Shown here: in pieces, positions 22,400-35,078 of the stretch
How the letters are laid out: each line of letters starts with the position of its first letter
Position numbering within the stretch: the first letter of the stretch is position 1
DNA from: Harmothoe impar
Lineage: Eukaryota; Annelida; Polychaeta; Phyllodocida; Polynoidae
Direction: 5' to 3'
Assembly (NCBI GenBank): GCA_947462335.1
Contig: OX381705.1
Location: 48,948,393 to 49,012,392 of the forward strand
DNA: 64,000 nt
The notes under the pieces: model-generated
Told to the model about the DNA's origin: nothing
The model's database searches: none
What the model saw: the letters and a program-made list of their open reading frames with translations, nothing else
Position numbers and translations under genes: made by a program

Positions 22400-25106
22400 G
22401 TTCCAGTGCTGTGACCCACACACTTCTCCCACGTACATTCTACAGTGCCCACTTGCCAAATATGCTCACTCACCAGTCGGCATGTGTGATGGTTTGCATT
22501 GGTCTTCAGTTTGTGACAAGGTAGGCGGGTCTACGTGACAATTCGGTGATACCATGAGGTGAGCTGACCAACTCTCCTTCACACCTGACATGACCACACC
22601 TATATACCTAGGTTATGGAGCACTAATATAGTAGGAGAACTCTCATGTAGAGCTCAGGGGGATATCTATATCATCAATTGTTTGGTTGATAATGTGATAT
22701 CAACTCAAAATAATGCTACAGAATGCGCAGGAGTATATGTAGAAGCTATTATATTATTTCCAAAATGGGATTTGTCTTCAACACACTATGGCATATTTTC
22801 ACGCCATTCCTATCATGATACTCGACATAACAACAGTGAATAAATATAATGAATGCACTTTGCAATGATAGCTATACTCAATAGGTATACATAATAGTCT
22901 AGGTAAAAACAATAATTCCTCCACAGAGGAATTTAAAACCACATAGAAAAGACCTTGTCTGTGTTACCTCTAATGAAGTTCTTGTTCCAAAGGGAAAACA
23001 CACAGAGGGCGTGGGAGTATACAGAGTCCCTTGGCACTGCTCTATTGTTCATAGGGGAAATGTTAAGGGCTTGGCAGGGACGTGTAGGAGATGGGGCCAC
23101 ACAGGAGGAGGGGTGAGGTGAGTGGCAGAGGAGGGAGAGAGGGGGGGCTGGGAGGGGGGGGGGGTTGAAAGGACCAATGAGGTGCGAATGGGAGGTCCTA
23201 GTTGCGCGCAGGATTTCCGCAAAGGAAAGGGCAGAGGTGGAAAGGCGCAGTGCGGAAATGGAACTGCCCCTAAAAGGGGGAAGGAGGGAATAAAAGGAAA
23301 ATAAAAGGGCATCAGGCAATCCATTGAATGGCTAGGCTAATGTGAGGAGGGCTTAAAAATCTGGGGGATGGAGCCAGAAGGTGTATGTGTCTGGGGTAAT
23401 ATGTATTAACTATGGTACAGGTGAGCCACTGTATGCGTTGTCCAAGGCACCAGCCAAGGATGCCATTGTCCAAGGAGAATAAAACTTCTACCAGCAGCCA
23501 ACTGTGGTATAAATAGATGTATTGGCTGGTGATATAGCGGGGATGTTTACAAGTGTATTTGATCTTCCACATCTCGTGATGCAAACCATTCTACCAGTTC
23601 ATTTTCATTGATCTGACAAGGTTCATTAACCGACGACACCTCTTGTGTATTCAGGCCAGCACCTGTTAAAGTTAAAGGGTATGGTGTTCGCATACGGTAC
23701 CTGGTGGCCAAAAAGGAATTACCTAAATTCATGATAAAAGCATAGAACTCACAAGGAAATATCTGAGTATTTCCCCAACATTTTTAATCTGACCAATGAA
23801 GCACTTCATTTCACTATAAAAAAGTATCTCATCGGGCATGGTTCCTACGACTATAACTATTTTTTACGGATTGGTTATGTTACAGATAATCTCCTCTAAA
23901 CATCCTAGAAGTTTGGTCCACATGTTGATTATGAATCTTCAGGAATATGATTTCCCCCACGGACGACCATAATTATAATTATAGATAAGGATTTTGCATA
24001 ATTGGTATTGTTGAATTTATGAATACAAAGTAGAAACTGGTTGAACGGAAATCTGTCATAATCTATTCATTCAATAATCCTTTTAAAAAACTAATAGGAA
24101 AAGTTAAATATATCAAACGCAGCTATATAGAGAGAAACACACCTACAAATCGCCGCGGTTCTACACTGAGATAACCAAACTTCATTTTTCTTCCCGATAA
24201 CACCCCATATATCACCGCCCCTCACAACCGTCACTGACACACCTATTTCCTGAGGGTAACGAGATGGAATGGAATCAGAATCCATTTCCATGCCCTTAAT
24301 TGTAGGTGGGTCCAAGTCTCAGATGTGGAGTCATGAGTGTTGTGGGGGGTATTGTAATGGGTTCTCACAGTGGGCGGAAATTGTGGCGGCCATATCACCA
24401 ATCATCCTCTTGTGAAAGGCATTGGTGTATACGTAACAGGTTCCTGAGTGTAATTACATTGGCTGCAGCCATGAGTTAAAGCTGCGTTTCTTTATTTCTT
24501 TGGGAATCAGAGTTCATAATGCATACATGTGTAGATATTGCATATAGACATGGACCCTGAAGCATGATACATAATTATAGGTATGTGCATCCATGTGGAT
24601 TAACGATCAATCCTTTAGCACTGAATACCTGCCATAAATTGCCTACATCACGCTAATTATAGTCATCTATAATTGGAGATGATAAAGGTATATTATACCG
24701 AGGTCTTTGTTTAACTATTTGTGATGTATCAATTCATCAACTGTCTTGACCTGCAATGCCCCAACTGTGCAGCACTAGCGAATTCATGCATCTCGACAAT
24801 AATTTAGGGCAGAGCACATAAAACACTATGCAGTCCTCAAAGGGTTCATGTATTTGTATGTAGCTGTAAACAGAGTTAACGGAATGTCAAAAGAAGCACT
24901 GCCACTGGAGCTTTAGGTATAGACGAGCCTTGATCAATAATAAAACACTCTTCAGCTTTAAATAACTGCCGGGATGGGGGCACTGGAGAAGCAGTCTTAA
25001 ATAGCTGTTAGTGTGAGTGGTGGGGCACTGGAGGAGATGTTGATGTCACGTGGCCTGGTGTTTAAATAGAGACTTGGGGAGAGCTGATAACACCCTCTAT
25101 TGGGCT
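22400..25106. other. Non-coding with a polypurine, G-rich tract
   Basis: Mostly unremarkable AT-rich sequence. At about 23,095-23,310 the plus strand is strongly purine-rich, with G runs of 7 and 10 separated by CTGGGA (23,141-23,163), a G-quadruplex-capable pattern. The Pro/Ser-rich minus-strand frames over it reflect this composition. A minus-strand frame at 23,547-23,732 looks somewhat more protein-like but has no proper splice boundaries. Confidence 0.45.
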
Positions 25107-25370
25107 CCAGGGAGTGGTAGGTTCCATTACACTACACGAGGGGACACATGGAGCACAGGGTCCCAGAAATTGAACCTCTCCACAGAAGAAGTATAATATT
25201 ACTATGGTGCTGTCCTTCAAAAACGGACTGTATGTGATCCAGGGAGTGGTAGGTCCCATTACACTCGAAGAGGGGACACACGGAGCACAGGGTCCCAGAA
25301 ATCTAACCTCTTCACAGAAGAAGTATGATATTACTATGAGGTGGTCCTTCAAACATGGACTTATAAATGT
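25107..25370. repeat. Tandem duplication, 132-bp unit x2
   Basis: The block starting CCAGGGAGTGGTAGGT at 25,107 recurs at 25,239. Both copies contain GGAGCACAGGGTCCCAGAAA and CACAGAAGAAGTAT. The unit is a multiple of three, so the minus-strand frame (25,062-25,607) stays open and encodes a repeated 44-residue block with FLGPCAPCVPS. Splice sites and homology for a real exon are lacking. Confidence 0.8.
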
Positions 25371-25820
25371 GAACAAGACACCCACTTGTTGCTTTTTAAA
25401 CAGTAGGAGGTACGGTTTCACCAATATATAAATGGTGAACATGTAAAAGGGAAAAGTGTGTGAAGTAATAACCTCAGCTCCCGCCCCGATCCCACAGCCC
25501 GTTCTATCTGAGGTGTTTTGGATGTGGAGTGTCACGGAGTTTGATATATTAGTATTAATATTAGGCAGTAGCAGGACCCCGGGAGCAGGAGCCAATAACC
25601 CATCCATTTAGGATTTTTCTTATACTATCACGTCACTACAGAACCTTACCCTATAATATTTGGTCAAACATATATAATGTATATTAAACACTATGTGTTT
25701 GACCATCCCGGGAGTATTCGTAGGATTATGAGTACAGGGGCAGAAGTAGAAAGACTTCTACACAAGGACAGAGCGGGACAGAGCTAAACAACCACTGATA
25801 TACATCGACTAGAAAGGAGA

Positions 25821-26034
25821 CAGAGTCAAAAGGGAGTCCACGTTGCCTCCAAAACGAAGGGAGCCTGGGACCTTATGTGACCCCCTTAGTTGAGCCAGGC
25901 AGCTATGAGACTTCTCTAGGTGACTCTCTTAGGTCAGCCAGGGGGTCGGTCACCTATAGGCTCCCTTAATCGTCCTGGGCTCTCTTTGAGAGGGGAGTCA
26001 TTCTGGAGGCAACCTAGACTCCCCTTTCACTCAG
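25821..26034. mobile_element. Hairpin MITE-like element (GAGTC...GACTC ends)
   Basis: The left arm AGTCAAAAGGGAGTCCACGT then TGCCTCC pairs with the right arm GGAGGCAACCTAGACTCCCC then TTTCACTCA. The interior has further inverted words (AGCCAGG, CCTAGG types, TCACC/GGTGA). There is no coding content. Confidence 0.65.
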
Positions 26035-26035
26035 T

Positions 26036-27526
26036 TTTTTTTCTCTGTGTGGTCCTAGTTGATCACATGACGTTGGTGGCTTCTGTAATTGCACCTGGTG
26101 GGTCACATGACCAATCTACATAAGTATGCTCCCAACTAGGCATTACAATACGGATAGCCCTGGGCTCAGGTTTTTATGTGAGAGTGAATGGTGACCCTTT
26201 GGACCACATGTATATGAACTTCATGTAAAGCATGCATAAATAGTTTACCATAGCAAGATCAAAAAAAGGTTGTCTATGATCAAACGTTGGTTGGTAAATA
26301 AAAACCAAAGGTTGCCGATATGTTATAATGAATCCATCTGTATCCGTTAAGTCGATAGTCAATTTAGACCTATAACATGTATTTAATCAATTCACAGTCG
26401 GATGCCCCCCGCATGAAAAAAAGTATTTTGTCTCTAGATATTTTAAACTTCCATGATTTCCATGATTGCATGGCGTATCACGATACAGCGAATTGAGAAG
26501 AGCCCATGTGGTTTCCTAATGAAAAGTTTTTCTGTAAACATGAGCGCATTTTATTAGTTGTTGATGGCCCCCGCGTAGTATCCAGTGTAAGCCCGGTACA
26601 GAAGCAAACTGATATAATCTGCTTAGATCAGGATAATATGAAGCAGGAATCCTGAGTCGACTCGGCATGATACTGAGTGGTGGGTTGTATCAGTTGGTGT
26701 AGGCGTTGGTTGAATGACCGGTGATGAAACTCAATGTCATATCTCGCAGCATGGGGGATTATGATCTGTCTGGCTCTGGCTTGACAACACTAAACATGAA
26801 CTGCAGGAGAATATCCATGATGCATTTGTAGATGCATTGAAATTATGCCTTTTGTCGTAGGTTCGCTGCGCATATATTGTGGATTTATTCTACATGTATT
26901 TTTGGATTAGATATTGCCAGTACACATTATTTGCTTAAAACCGCTAATGTTGCTGCCCTGACAGTAAGATTTGAAGTATTTTTATACCCACCTGTGGCTT
27001 CAATGTAAGCAGTTTTTGCCTCTGACAGAACAGGCTATTACAACAGCTACTGTGGTATTGTAAAGCGATGGTCTACAGTGGATGCTATAGACCTACTGCA
27101 GAAAGTATCCACAAATCCAGTCTGGAACATGATAAATGAATGCACAGGAGACACATTTTTAGGTGTTTTCCTCTCAGTGCATTCAGTATTGCTATTTGTC
27201 TCATATACATAGAGAGACAGGGACAGACAGAAATAGTGACAGACAGACGTGCACAAAGACAGACAAGGGAAGAGAGAGACAGGGTGATAGTCCACCACAG
27301 ACAGATAAAGATAGGGTTAGTGTAAACGTCCATTCTCAATTAGTTCACTAAAGTTGACTTTCAACCCAGTATTACTGTTACTGTCCTCTTGCATGCATGC
27401 TGTAGATAGAATCTCTAAGTTGACGATAATAATTATAAACCTTAATTAGAAGAGTTAGAGGCACTTTCGTTCCTAAATTGCCTCTGTACAGGAAGGGCCT
27501 GGTAACAACCACTATCTTACATTAAA
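26036..27526. other. Non-coding; CAGACAGA-rich patch
   Basis: Nothing gene-like. A GACAGACAG-type purine-rich patch lies at about 27,209-27,310 and generates overlapping spurious frames on both strands. Confidence 0.45.
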
Positions 27527-27686
27527 CTTGAATTTTGCTGGGTTTGGGCAATCCCTACTGGGAGCTTGAAACCAGCGTACAGGAACCAGAATGCATGATG
27601 AAAGTTCTCCCATCATACTTTCTGGTTCCAGTTCTGGTTCCCGTTCGATGGTTTCAAGCTACCAGTAAGGACCCAGCAAATTCAAC
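27527..27686. mobile_element. Long hairpin / MITE-like inverted repeat
   Basis: Two arms of about 70 bp: left TTGAATTTTGCTGGGTTTGG ... GGAGCTTGAAACCAGCG ... GGAACCAGAATGCATGATG; right CATCATACTTTCTGGTTCC ... GATGGTTTCAAGCTACC ... CCCAGCAAATTCAA. The loop is very short, so the single strand would fold back almost completely. The function is unknown. Confidence 0.75.
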
Positions 27687-27689
27687 AAA

Positions 27690-30600
27690 ACTCAAGTTCA
27701 GATTAAGTCATGGTGGTTGTTATCAGAGCCTAGCTTCCTGTATGGAAGGATCTGGGAACGAGAGTAAGTTAGAGGTTGTGCTACTTCTGTTGGCCTTTGA
27801 CCGAGAACCTTGATCCCTCCCATGATAGTCACATGCAGTGGAGTGCAACCTGTCACTTCTATATATAAACAATGAATGTAATGTATAATGGTATATTATA
27901 AACATGAAGTACATTCCTTTTTTTGTAGCTGTGTAAGCCTAAATTTATGTTGTTACATGATATCGTTTATAAATTGTGTATATACATTTAGATCGTCTCT
28001 TACGATTCCCTGTGTATTTTTGTCTCAATGAAAGGGATTTTTAAAAGGTTTAAATACCAGAGCTACAGGAGAACGGAAGTGTGGCCATGGCCTCTCCCTC
28101 TATGTCACCTTATCTGTTGACACGTGTTCTTATAATATCAAAACCCAGTAGTCCCTACTTCCTTTCGACCTACATTCTTGAAAATGAAAACCCCTGTACT
28201 CTCATATACTCTGCGCTTGAACGTCACATTAGGAGACAGTTTGCCAAAGATACACACCAGAGATAGTCCATGCAGTGCTTTGGAGTTAAATATATACCCT
28301 TGCTTTGCCAATGTTATTGGACTAAATGTTTTTCCAAGGATATTAGTGGATCAACAAGGGAAAAGGGACCTCCATGCGGGATTTTTAGTACCAACTTTGG
28401 CCACCAGGGGGCTCCATATAGCCAAAAAGGACCAAAATATAGCAAAAACTTATATATACTACTTTTTCATGTAGAATAAGATAGGCCACATTAGAAGATA
28501 CCCTCTTTGATGAAAACATTCCATATTTGGGAGGGAAAAGAACGTTTTTGGGCCTAAATTGGTGTTTTTGCACATGTTGGTTGCCATGGAAACATGATCT
28601 TCATTCTAATTAAATCATTTTTTCAAATTGATTGATAGAAGGCCCCACAACAATTTTTATGCTGAAAACAGCATGTAAATACCATTTTTAGATCAAATGT
28701 TGTGTCCAAATGTTTGAAAAAGTGTGAATATTTGGTAATTAGCATAATTATGCTAATTAGATAGTAATATCTCTAAAACAAAGTGAGATAGAGCTTATTG
28801 GTATTTACAATTGGACAGTGACCACACATATTCAGAGAGCCAGTACTCAAAAACTAGAGGTGGTACCTGCTAATAAAAGATATCACTGGAAAGCTGATGA
28901 CATCAATTTTATTATAGAGTTTTTACCTTGGAGGACCCTTTTCCCTCGACTGTTTATTTATTAAGGACACTTTACAATAAATCTCAAATACTGTGTAATG
29001 GCCATATTTAGGCATACATGGTTTACCTCTAAAGATATAGAATATATCAATTTTGTCAGGTTCTTATGCCTCTGTAATAATCAAGTCGTAACAAATGGTG
29101 TATTCACTTTTTAAACTGAATAACCCAGTAACAATAATAGGAGGAATATCATAATGTGGAGTTATGCCCCACCAAACGCCCTGCCATAAGCAGGTAACAG
29201 AGCACTGCAAATATGGGAGACAAGACTGGATACCTTTACCATGCCATACCTGTTGAGCATACAGTACATGTTGGTCCGTGGGGATGCATACATTATGAAG
29301 GACAACGTTAAGGAGATACAGCTGTCCTTCTGACCTTGAATACATCAACCCCTCCCATCCTCCCCTCACCTGCCTACTCACAGCATGGGGTGTCAAATGT
29401 CTTTAATTTGTTTTGGTCCTGCAAGGTTTCCAATAGGCTTCTTTGACATGAGACTCAATAAATAAAAATAGTACAGCAATGAGTTTCCCATAATAATGAC
29501 AATGCCAACTGAGCACCTTATTGTTATTGGTTGTGTAATATCTCAATATGTCTCACAAACGATTGAATTTCATCCAATATGAAAACATCTGCTCTTGCAT
29601 ATATCACGCCTACCACAAAAGGTGAGGTATCGAATATGGTCGATATATTAGCAAGAAATGAGGCTATTCCGTGTGCAACGTAATGATGCTATTGTTAGGC
29701 TCTTACTGCCAATACTGGGAGATCTCACTAGGGGCATTACCTGAATGGTAAGGCTGTGGGTTACTGCCCAGCCCCTGGAGACAGGTGAGACTGCCGGGTG
29801 AGACTGGCAGGGACCCCTGACCATGCACCTGGATCCAACCTGCATTATGGATGAGAGTATAACGCAGCCTGGTGGCACCCAGGAGGAGGATAGGTGGGTA
29901 CATGCTACACAGGGTAGCTCTCAGCATATTATGGACACACTGAGAGATGGAAGATTTGATATAACCCCTCTTATAAGTGATGGCAGTCCTCGCAACTCTT
30001 TGTACCAGGCTCCCAGGGGCTTTCTCTGCTTCTTTCATTGGGAATTGTATTTCAATCTCAAATCCCTCTTTTTACAGATTTGAGAGAAAGTATTAATGGA
30101 TGCAAATGACTACCTCTCTTTTCTTTTAAATCTGTAAAATAGCTAAAAGGAAATTTTAAAATTGAAATAGAGAGAAATGGAGAGAAAAACGCTGGAAATC
30201 TCTCACAATAAGATCCGGGGCAGGCAGACTTTGCTTGTGGAATGGTAACTTCTGGAGGGCATATACGTTTATATACATGTACAATACCCATTTTCAGGCA
30301 ATGGAACAGGAAGAGCACAGCAGACAGGCACTGAAAGAAAACCAGCGAATGAATATGGGGGGAGGGCATTATAAATGGATAATATGTATACTTTGTTAAC
30401 ATAGTAGTATTTAAGATATAACGACAAGGGTAATGGGTAAAATGCCTAGGGAAACATGGATGCGAAATTTTGGGCTGTTTAGGTTGATATAAGATAAAGA
30501 TAGTGGAGGGACATGTAAAATTATCCAGACAGAAGGTAGAAATAATTTGGTATTAAGGTAAATGCACTCCTCGTCATGGGAGAGAAAGTGTAATTATATA

Positions 30601-32504
30601 AACTGAATGGGAAGTAGGGGAAGAATAACTGGGATCATATCATGCGGAGAATAGATCCCAAAAGAGGCATAAAGTCACATAAAGGGGGTCAGGTCATGAC
30701 CTGGCCTTTATGTCAGCCACATCTGCCAGCTGTATTTATAAATAAGCTGTGTACACTGGGGTCTAAACCTCACCACCTTAGGTATAGCATCCACGTGGGT
30801 GTATTACTTGTTAGACATTCCTCTCTGCCTCTCCAGGGCCTTGTCTTAAAGCTAGGGGTCTTTCATTGGAGTCGCTACTTGCATAGCAGATGGGGAGCTA
30901 CAGGGGGTGGGTCTGTTGGAGGTGCTGCTTCTATACAGTATAACAACACCCTGGAGTGTGGAAGGGGTGGGTTTCAGTGAATTCCAGGGCAGCCAGACAC
31001 ACAACACCATTGTGTGGACTGTAGATCATGGGCAGAGTAGAGTAGAGTAGAGGTCACCTAAAAGGGGTGGATCACTGGTTCACATACACTTGGCATTTAG
31101 CAATATGTCATGTACATATGTACCGTTGTAATGTAACCTATATCCTCAACGTCATGGCATGACTTGTATAATACTGACAGTGATGGGGCTCTATGCGAAA
31201 TTCTGGGGGTTTCCTTAAAGGGATTGTTTTAATTCCCTTTTGATTAAAGGACCGCTAGTTCAGCTTAGGTCCATGAGTTTTGCCTGTGCCACATCTATAG
31301 TTAAATACAGGAAAGTAAAGTAATTCAAAAGATTTCCATATCAGCTTTAAGTGTAAAAAACCCTAGGACTTGGCCCAAATAATGTCGTCATTCTATTAAC
31401 AACCTGGCAAAGTTAATACTTAGCTCAGACCGATTTGGGCAACAAAGCAAGGCATTTGAATACATGTACTGGAATAAGCGGCTTACAATTCCTAGATCTA
31501 TCCCCGCGATGAGATTGTGCTAGAATATATGAAAATACACTGAGCATGTTTTTATGATTTGAATATTTGAATTGGTTTAAGTTGTCTTGAGCGCTTAAGA
31601 ACATGTTTAATCAGGCCATTGATGCCCTGTGGGACCTACTTTGGCACATCTATAGTATGTGTGAAGCATTCACATAACATAATGGGACGCCCCCTTACGT
31701 TAAGTAAACGTCCTCTTGTAGGTTAGAGACCTGCCCTGGCACACACGTGTTGCCTCTACCCTGGAGGTGTGACCATCCAAAAAGCGTAGAGCATCACGCA
31801 CATGCTGGGATAAAAGCCCGGAGGCGAGTATAACATATGGGAGTTGACATTACTGCCAGTGCAAAGTTCACACACCCATGTCTGACGTTGTGTGTGCTAG
31901 ATCTAGACATGCATATGTCTCAATCCTATGGTGCAATATCCAGGACACAGATATGTCAACGACCACTCCCCCCCATACCTCGACATACCTCTGCGGTCTA
32001 GCAGGTACAGACCTGAGAGTAACGTACTAAGCATGTCTAATTTTGTTGGATCGGCCTTTAGTAAAAGGTCAATCATGACACATTATTATTATATGGTTTG
32101 TCATTTTGCATGACGTTTGAGGTCATTATGGTCATAGAGGTGTCATAAATAAAGTCGTACTTATGTTTAGACTTATAAGAGTTACAAGGCTTACATGATT
32201 AAGTAGTCCCAACTATTACGTAACCATATAGGCTTTACCTGATGTACATGTATAAGTGATGCACATCAGTGGCCCTGAGTTAATGGATATGGAATAATGG
32301 AAGATCGATCCCCCATAGCCCATTATCATCTGCCTACTGTACCCATGTGATGCGTGCCCTTGATAATGTTCTATTCAAGGCTCATGGATCCTTGTGTGCA
32401 TCCAGGCATAACGTGTATACAAAAGCACACGCAAGAATCTACTACACAGCACCAGCTGGGTCATGGTAGAGCCGAAACCCTGCCAGGTCACTATTATACA
32501 CACA
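27690..32504. other. Non-coding; contains X-box-like and TAATTA palindromes
   Basis: No exon was recognised. Two sites stand out: GTTGCCATGGAAAC at 28,580-28,593 (fits an RFX X-box) and a perfect 24-bp palindrome built on TAATTAGCATAA at 28,736-28,759, carrying two homeodomain-type TAATTA cores. They lie in AT-rich sequence of repeat-like character. A (AGAGT)n patch occurs at about 31,036-31,050. The frames at 29,703-30,038 and 30,642-30,980 are not supported as genes. Confidence 0.4.
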
Positions 32505-32604
32505 CATTAAAGGGGCCGTATCACCACTCACACTTAACCACATAGTAGACTAGAACTGTACTAGAACTGTGAGTGGCATACGCTCGGTGATAATGCCACT
32601 TTAA
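32505..32604. mobile_element. Short hairpin element (TTAAAGGGGC ends)
   Basis: The left arm ATTAAAGGGGCCGTATCACC then ACTCAC pairs with the right arm GTGAGTGGCATACGCTCGGT then GATAATGCCACTTTAAGG. The loop contains a tandem CTAGAACTGTA. It lies about 110 bp inside intron 1 of the AP-1 mu gene. Confidence 0.55.
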
Positions 32605-32716
32605 GGTATACAATATAGGCCTTATCCATGCGTAGAGGTATATGATTATACAAAAAAAATGAGTACATTGAATGTGTCCCAATCTGCTTATAGATGTGAT
32701 TCTAAATGGCACTCAC

Positions 32717-32758
32717 CTTTCCCTTAGCGTCCAACAGGTAGACGGCAGAGGCAGCCAT
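32717..32758 (-). CDS. AP1M1: AP-1 complex subunit mu, first coding exon (partial gene)
   Basis: Fourteen codons from the ATG at 32,756-32,758 read MAASAVYLLDAKGK and end in phase 0 at donor GTGAGT (32,711-32,716). Animal AP-1 mu proteins start almost identically (MSASAVYVLDLKGK) and continue VLICRNY; the first-exon boundary after GK also fits as recalled. AP-1 mu is the medium chain of the clathrin adaptor at the trans-Golgi network and endosomes and binds tyrosine-based sorting signals. No later exon (for example those for NAVSWR or QNGDYQL) was found between 1 and 32,700, so intron 1 runs beyond the window or this exon is isolated. The start context is ACACCATGG. The symbol is by similarity; AP1M2-type paralogues cannot be excluded. 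Confidence 0.7.
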
Positions 32759-32899
32759 GGTGTTAAAGATCCAATTGAGGATGATCCAAAACTAAGAGTA
32801 ATCGATTATAAGCCGAGCCTTGAATATGAAGCCCACACAACCCCTACTCCCTGGAGTTATACATTAAGTGTAGGTGACTGACACGTAGGTAGTACTAGT

Positions 32900-34350
32900 A
32901 TCTGCTATATTCCTCCTGGGCATAGATCCAATCCAGGGGGCGGTGATGTAGATAGGTGTGCACAGGTAAGTCACAACAACGCTAGTAGAGCCAAGATCCG
33001 CTGGTCAGAGAGTCCACGGTGATAGGGTGCAAGGTGCTGATAGTGGTGGGTGATAGTGATGATTACAGTGGTGCTTTAATAGGTACGCAGTAATGGGTGG
33101 AAATAATTGAGACTCCCTTTTTCAGTGGGCGTCTCTATGTATAAACATGTCTCTGAACTAGAAATGGGACCCAGAACGTCAAGTATCGCTCGGATCCATG
33201 CGAGCTAGGCGCTGATTGGAGTGGTGGTGTGGTGTGGTGTGTAGTGATGTGGGAGGGCGGTATGGAGTGCAAAGTTCAGTCTGGAGCTCACGGGCCGCCT
33301 ATGCCACAGTGCCCTGGCCTGGAGGCCTAGGCGGCCGCCGCTGGGTCAGTCAGCTGGTGGGTCCCATGGCCTCTTAGATACACACAGTATATAATAGTAG
33401 TATAGTATATTGTAGCCTCAGGCCTGATCCAAATCTGGGATCCAAAGTCCTCCCTCTTCCCTGGTGTGTCCACTCGGTGGTGGCGGTGGATGTGATATGT
33501 GGACGGGCCTGGTGTAATGTTACTACAACCTGAGCGTTAATTCCTCCTGGGTGTAGTATGTCTGTGGTGTCTGGAGTCAGGTGTGGAGGTATGGGTGATG
33601 AGGCCTACTCCAGTCCCCAGTCTCCAGTGAGTGAGGAGTGGGAGGGGCGTCTGTGTGTAGTAGTAGTGCTAACAGCACAGGTAAGTGGTGGCTGGCAGCA
33701 CCTGGATGCAGCCCACACGGCTCCTCCTGTATCACACCTGGAGTAGGAAGCCGGCTGCTGTATTGGCAGCTCCTGATGGTGGTGGTCTCCGCCCCTCCCG
33801 GCCAACTGATACCAACTGATGGGCTGGAGGGAGCCTGGAGCGGCCTGATCTCCTCCACGGCAGGCCGGGAAGGGTACCTCCCACTCCCCTTGTATTGCTC
33901 CAGTTGCTACACGCTGACGCCTATAACGCTGGAGGATCCGGAGAGCTGACTGAGTCACTATATGACCAATGTACTGCTATAAGCGCCAGTCTGGGGCGCC
34001 AGTGGGCTAGTTGGCGCTACCCATGCAGACTGCTGACGCCTAAGTTAATGCCCAACTGTATGCATAAGGGCAGGAGTGGGAGGAAGGCGGTGATACGATA
34101 TAAGCGCCACCCTCTCCTCCAGGGCTTTATACATACACTGGAGCAGCCACACCACCTCCTCTCTCCCTCCACCTCCTCCCTACTGCCACGCTGCCCTCCG
34201 GGTGTGGTTGTGTATATTGGGGTCCTGTTATGAAGTGGGGACGTTATGCATAGGGCGTTGCACCTCCAGGGGTATCACAAGTCCCTATTAAGCCTCACCC
34301 ACGCCCTGGAGGCGAGGGTTGAGACCCGGGGTCACTGGAGGAAGTAGCAT
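32900..34350. promoter_or_regulatory. GC-rich block upstream of the AP-1 mu start (probable promoter/5' UTR zone)
   Basis: Locally elevated G+C and CpG, with repeated GGCGCC and AAGCGCCA words (about 33,980-34,110) and GGTGTGGTGTGG runs. It sits directly upstream of the minus-strand AP-1 mu ATG. On the plus strand, an open stretch beginning ATG at 33,558 ends in a very good donor (ACAGCACAG/GTAAGT, exon end about 33,681), so a divergent plus-strand transcript is possible. No TATA box or start site can be fixed. Confidence 0.35.
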
Positions 34351-35078
34351 GGCGTTAAACCCCCATTGGCGGCTGATCTAAGGGATGTAGATCATTCGTG
34401 TACTGCATGTATTGTCTCAGAGAACGTGTGCTCTGAATGACATGGAATAATCGATGTATGCCCTATACATTGTATTGCTTTTAGATGCCGGCACTGCAGT
34501 GCGAAATGCTTTTTATGTTTTACATATTAAAAGTGAACCTCTACTAATTTGATGTAAACAAGCGTAATCGTATTTTATCTTCATAATATGAATTGATGGA
34601 TGTATAAGCTTTAGATATGGGGTTTCATAATTGCATAATTTCATAGGTGTTTCTTTAATATGGGGTCTTGACAACGAGGGGCAAGATTGCCCTTTGACAT
34701 TGAGTTTTCAAGAGTGTAATTATTTTCTCATCCAATGATGTTTAATACAGTCCTACTTACAACAGTCACATCAATCCATGCGGCTAGACATGTTCAAATC
34801 AACCATGACCACTTCATCCTAAATGAATTGTAATTATCATTGACGTCAATACTGGAAGCTTCTAGGGCTTCTGGTGCTAATTTAGATTATTGCTGGCTGG
34901 CCCCGGTGGCTGGCATCTGTGTCCACGTTCCAGACACCTGATGCATGCATGTAATACAGTGGCATATTGTTATAGGAAGCACAGCCATGTTCATGGTTCC
35001 GATTTTCCGGTAAGACTTAATATACTATGGTCAAAGTTGATTTTCATTCCACACCAGTTTAGAGAGGTGCTAAAACAA

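Noticed and set aside
23547..23732. Minus-strand frame NLGNSFLATRYRMRTPYPLT as an exon
   Set aside because: Looks somewhat protein-like but has no proper acceptor or donor and I recognise no family.
25062..25607. 181-residue frame with a repeated 44-residue block
   Set aside because: The frame stays open because the DNA tandem unit is 132 bp; no promoter, splice or homology support.
29703..30038. Minus-strand frame containing LQGLGSNPQPYHSGNA
   Set aside because: Reads like a translated short interspersed repeat; no splice sites or domain, and no B box for a firm SINE call.
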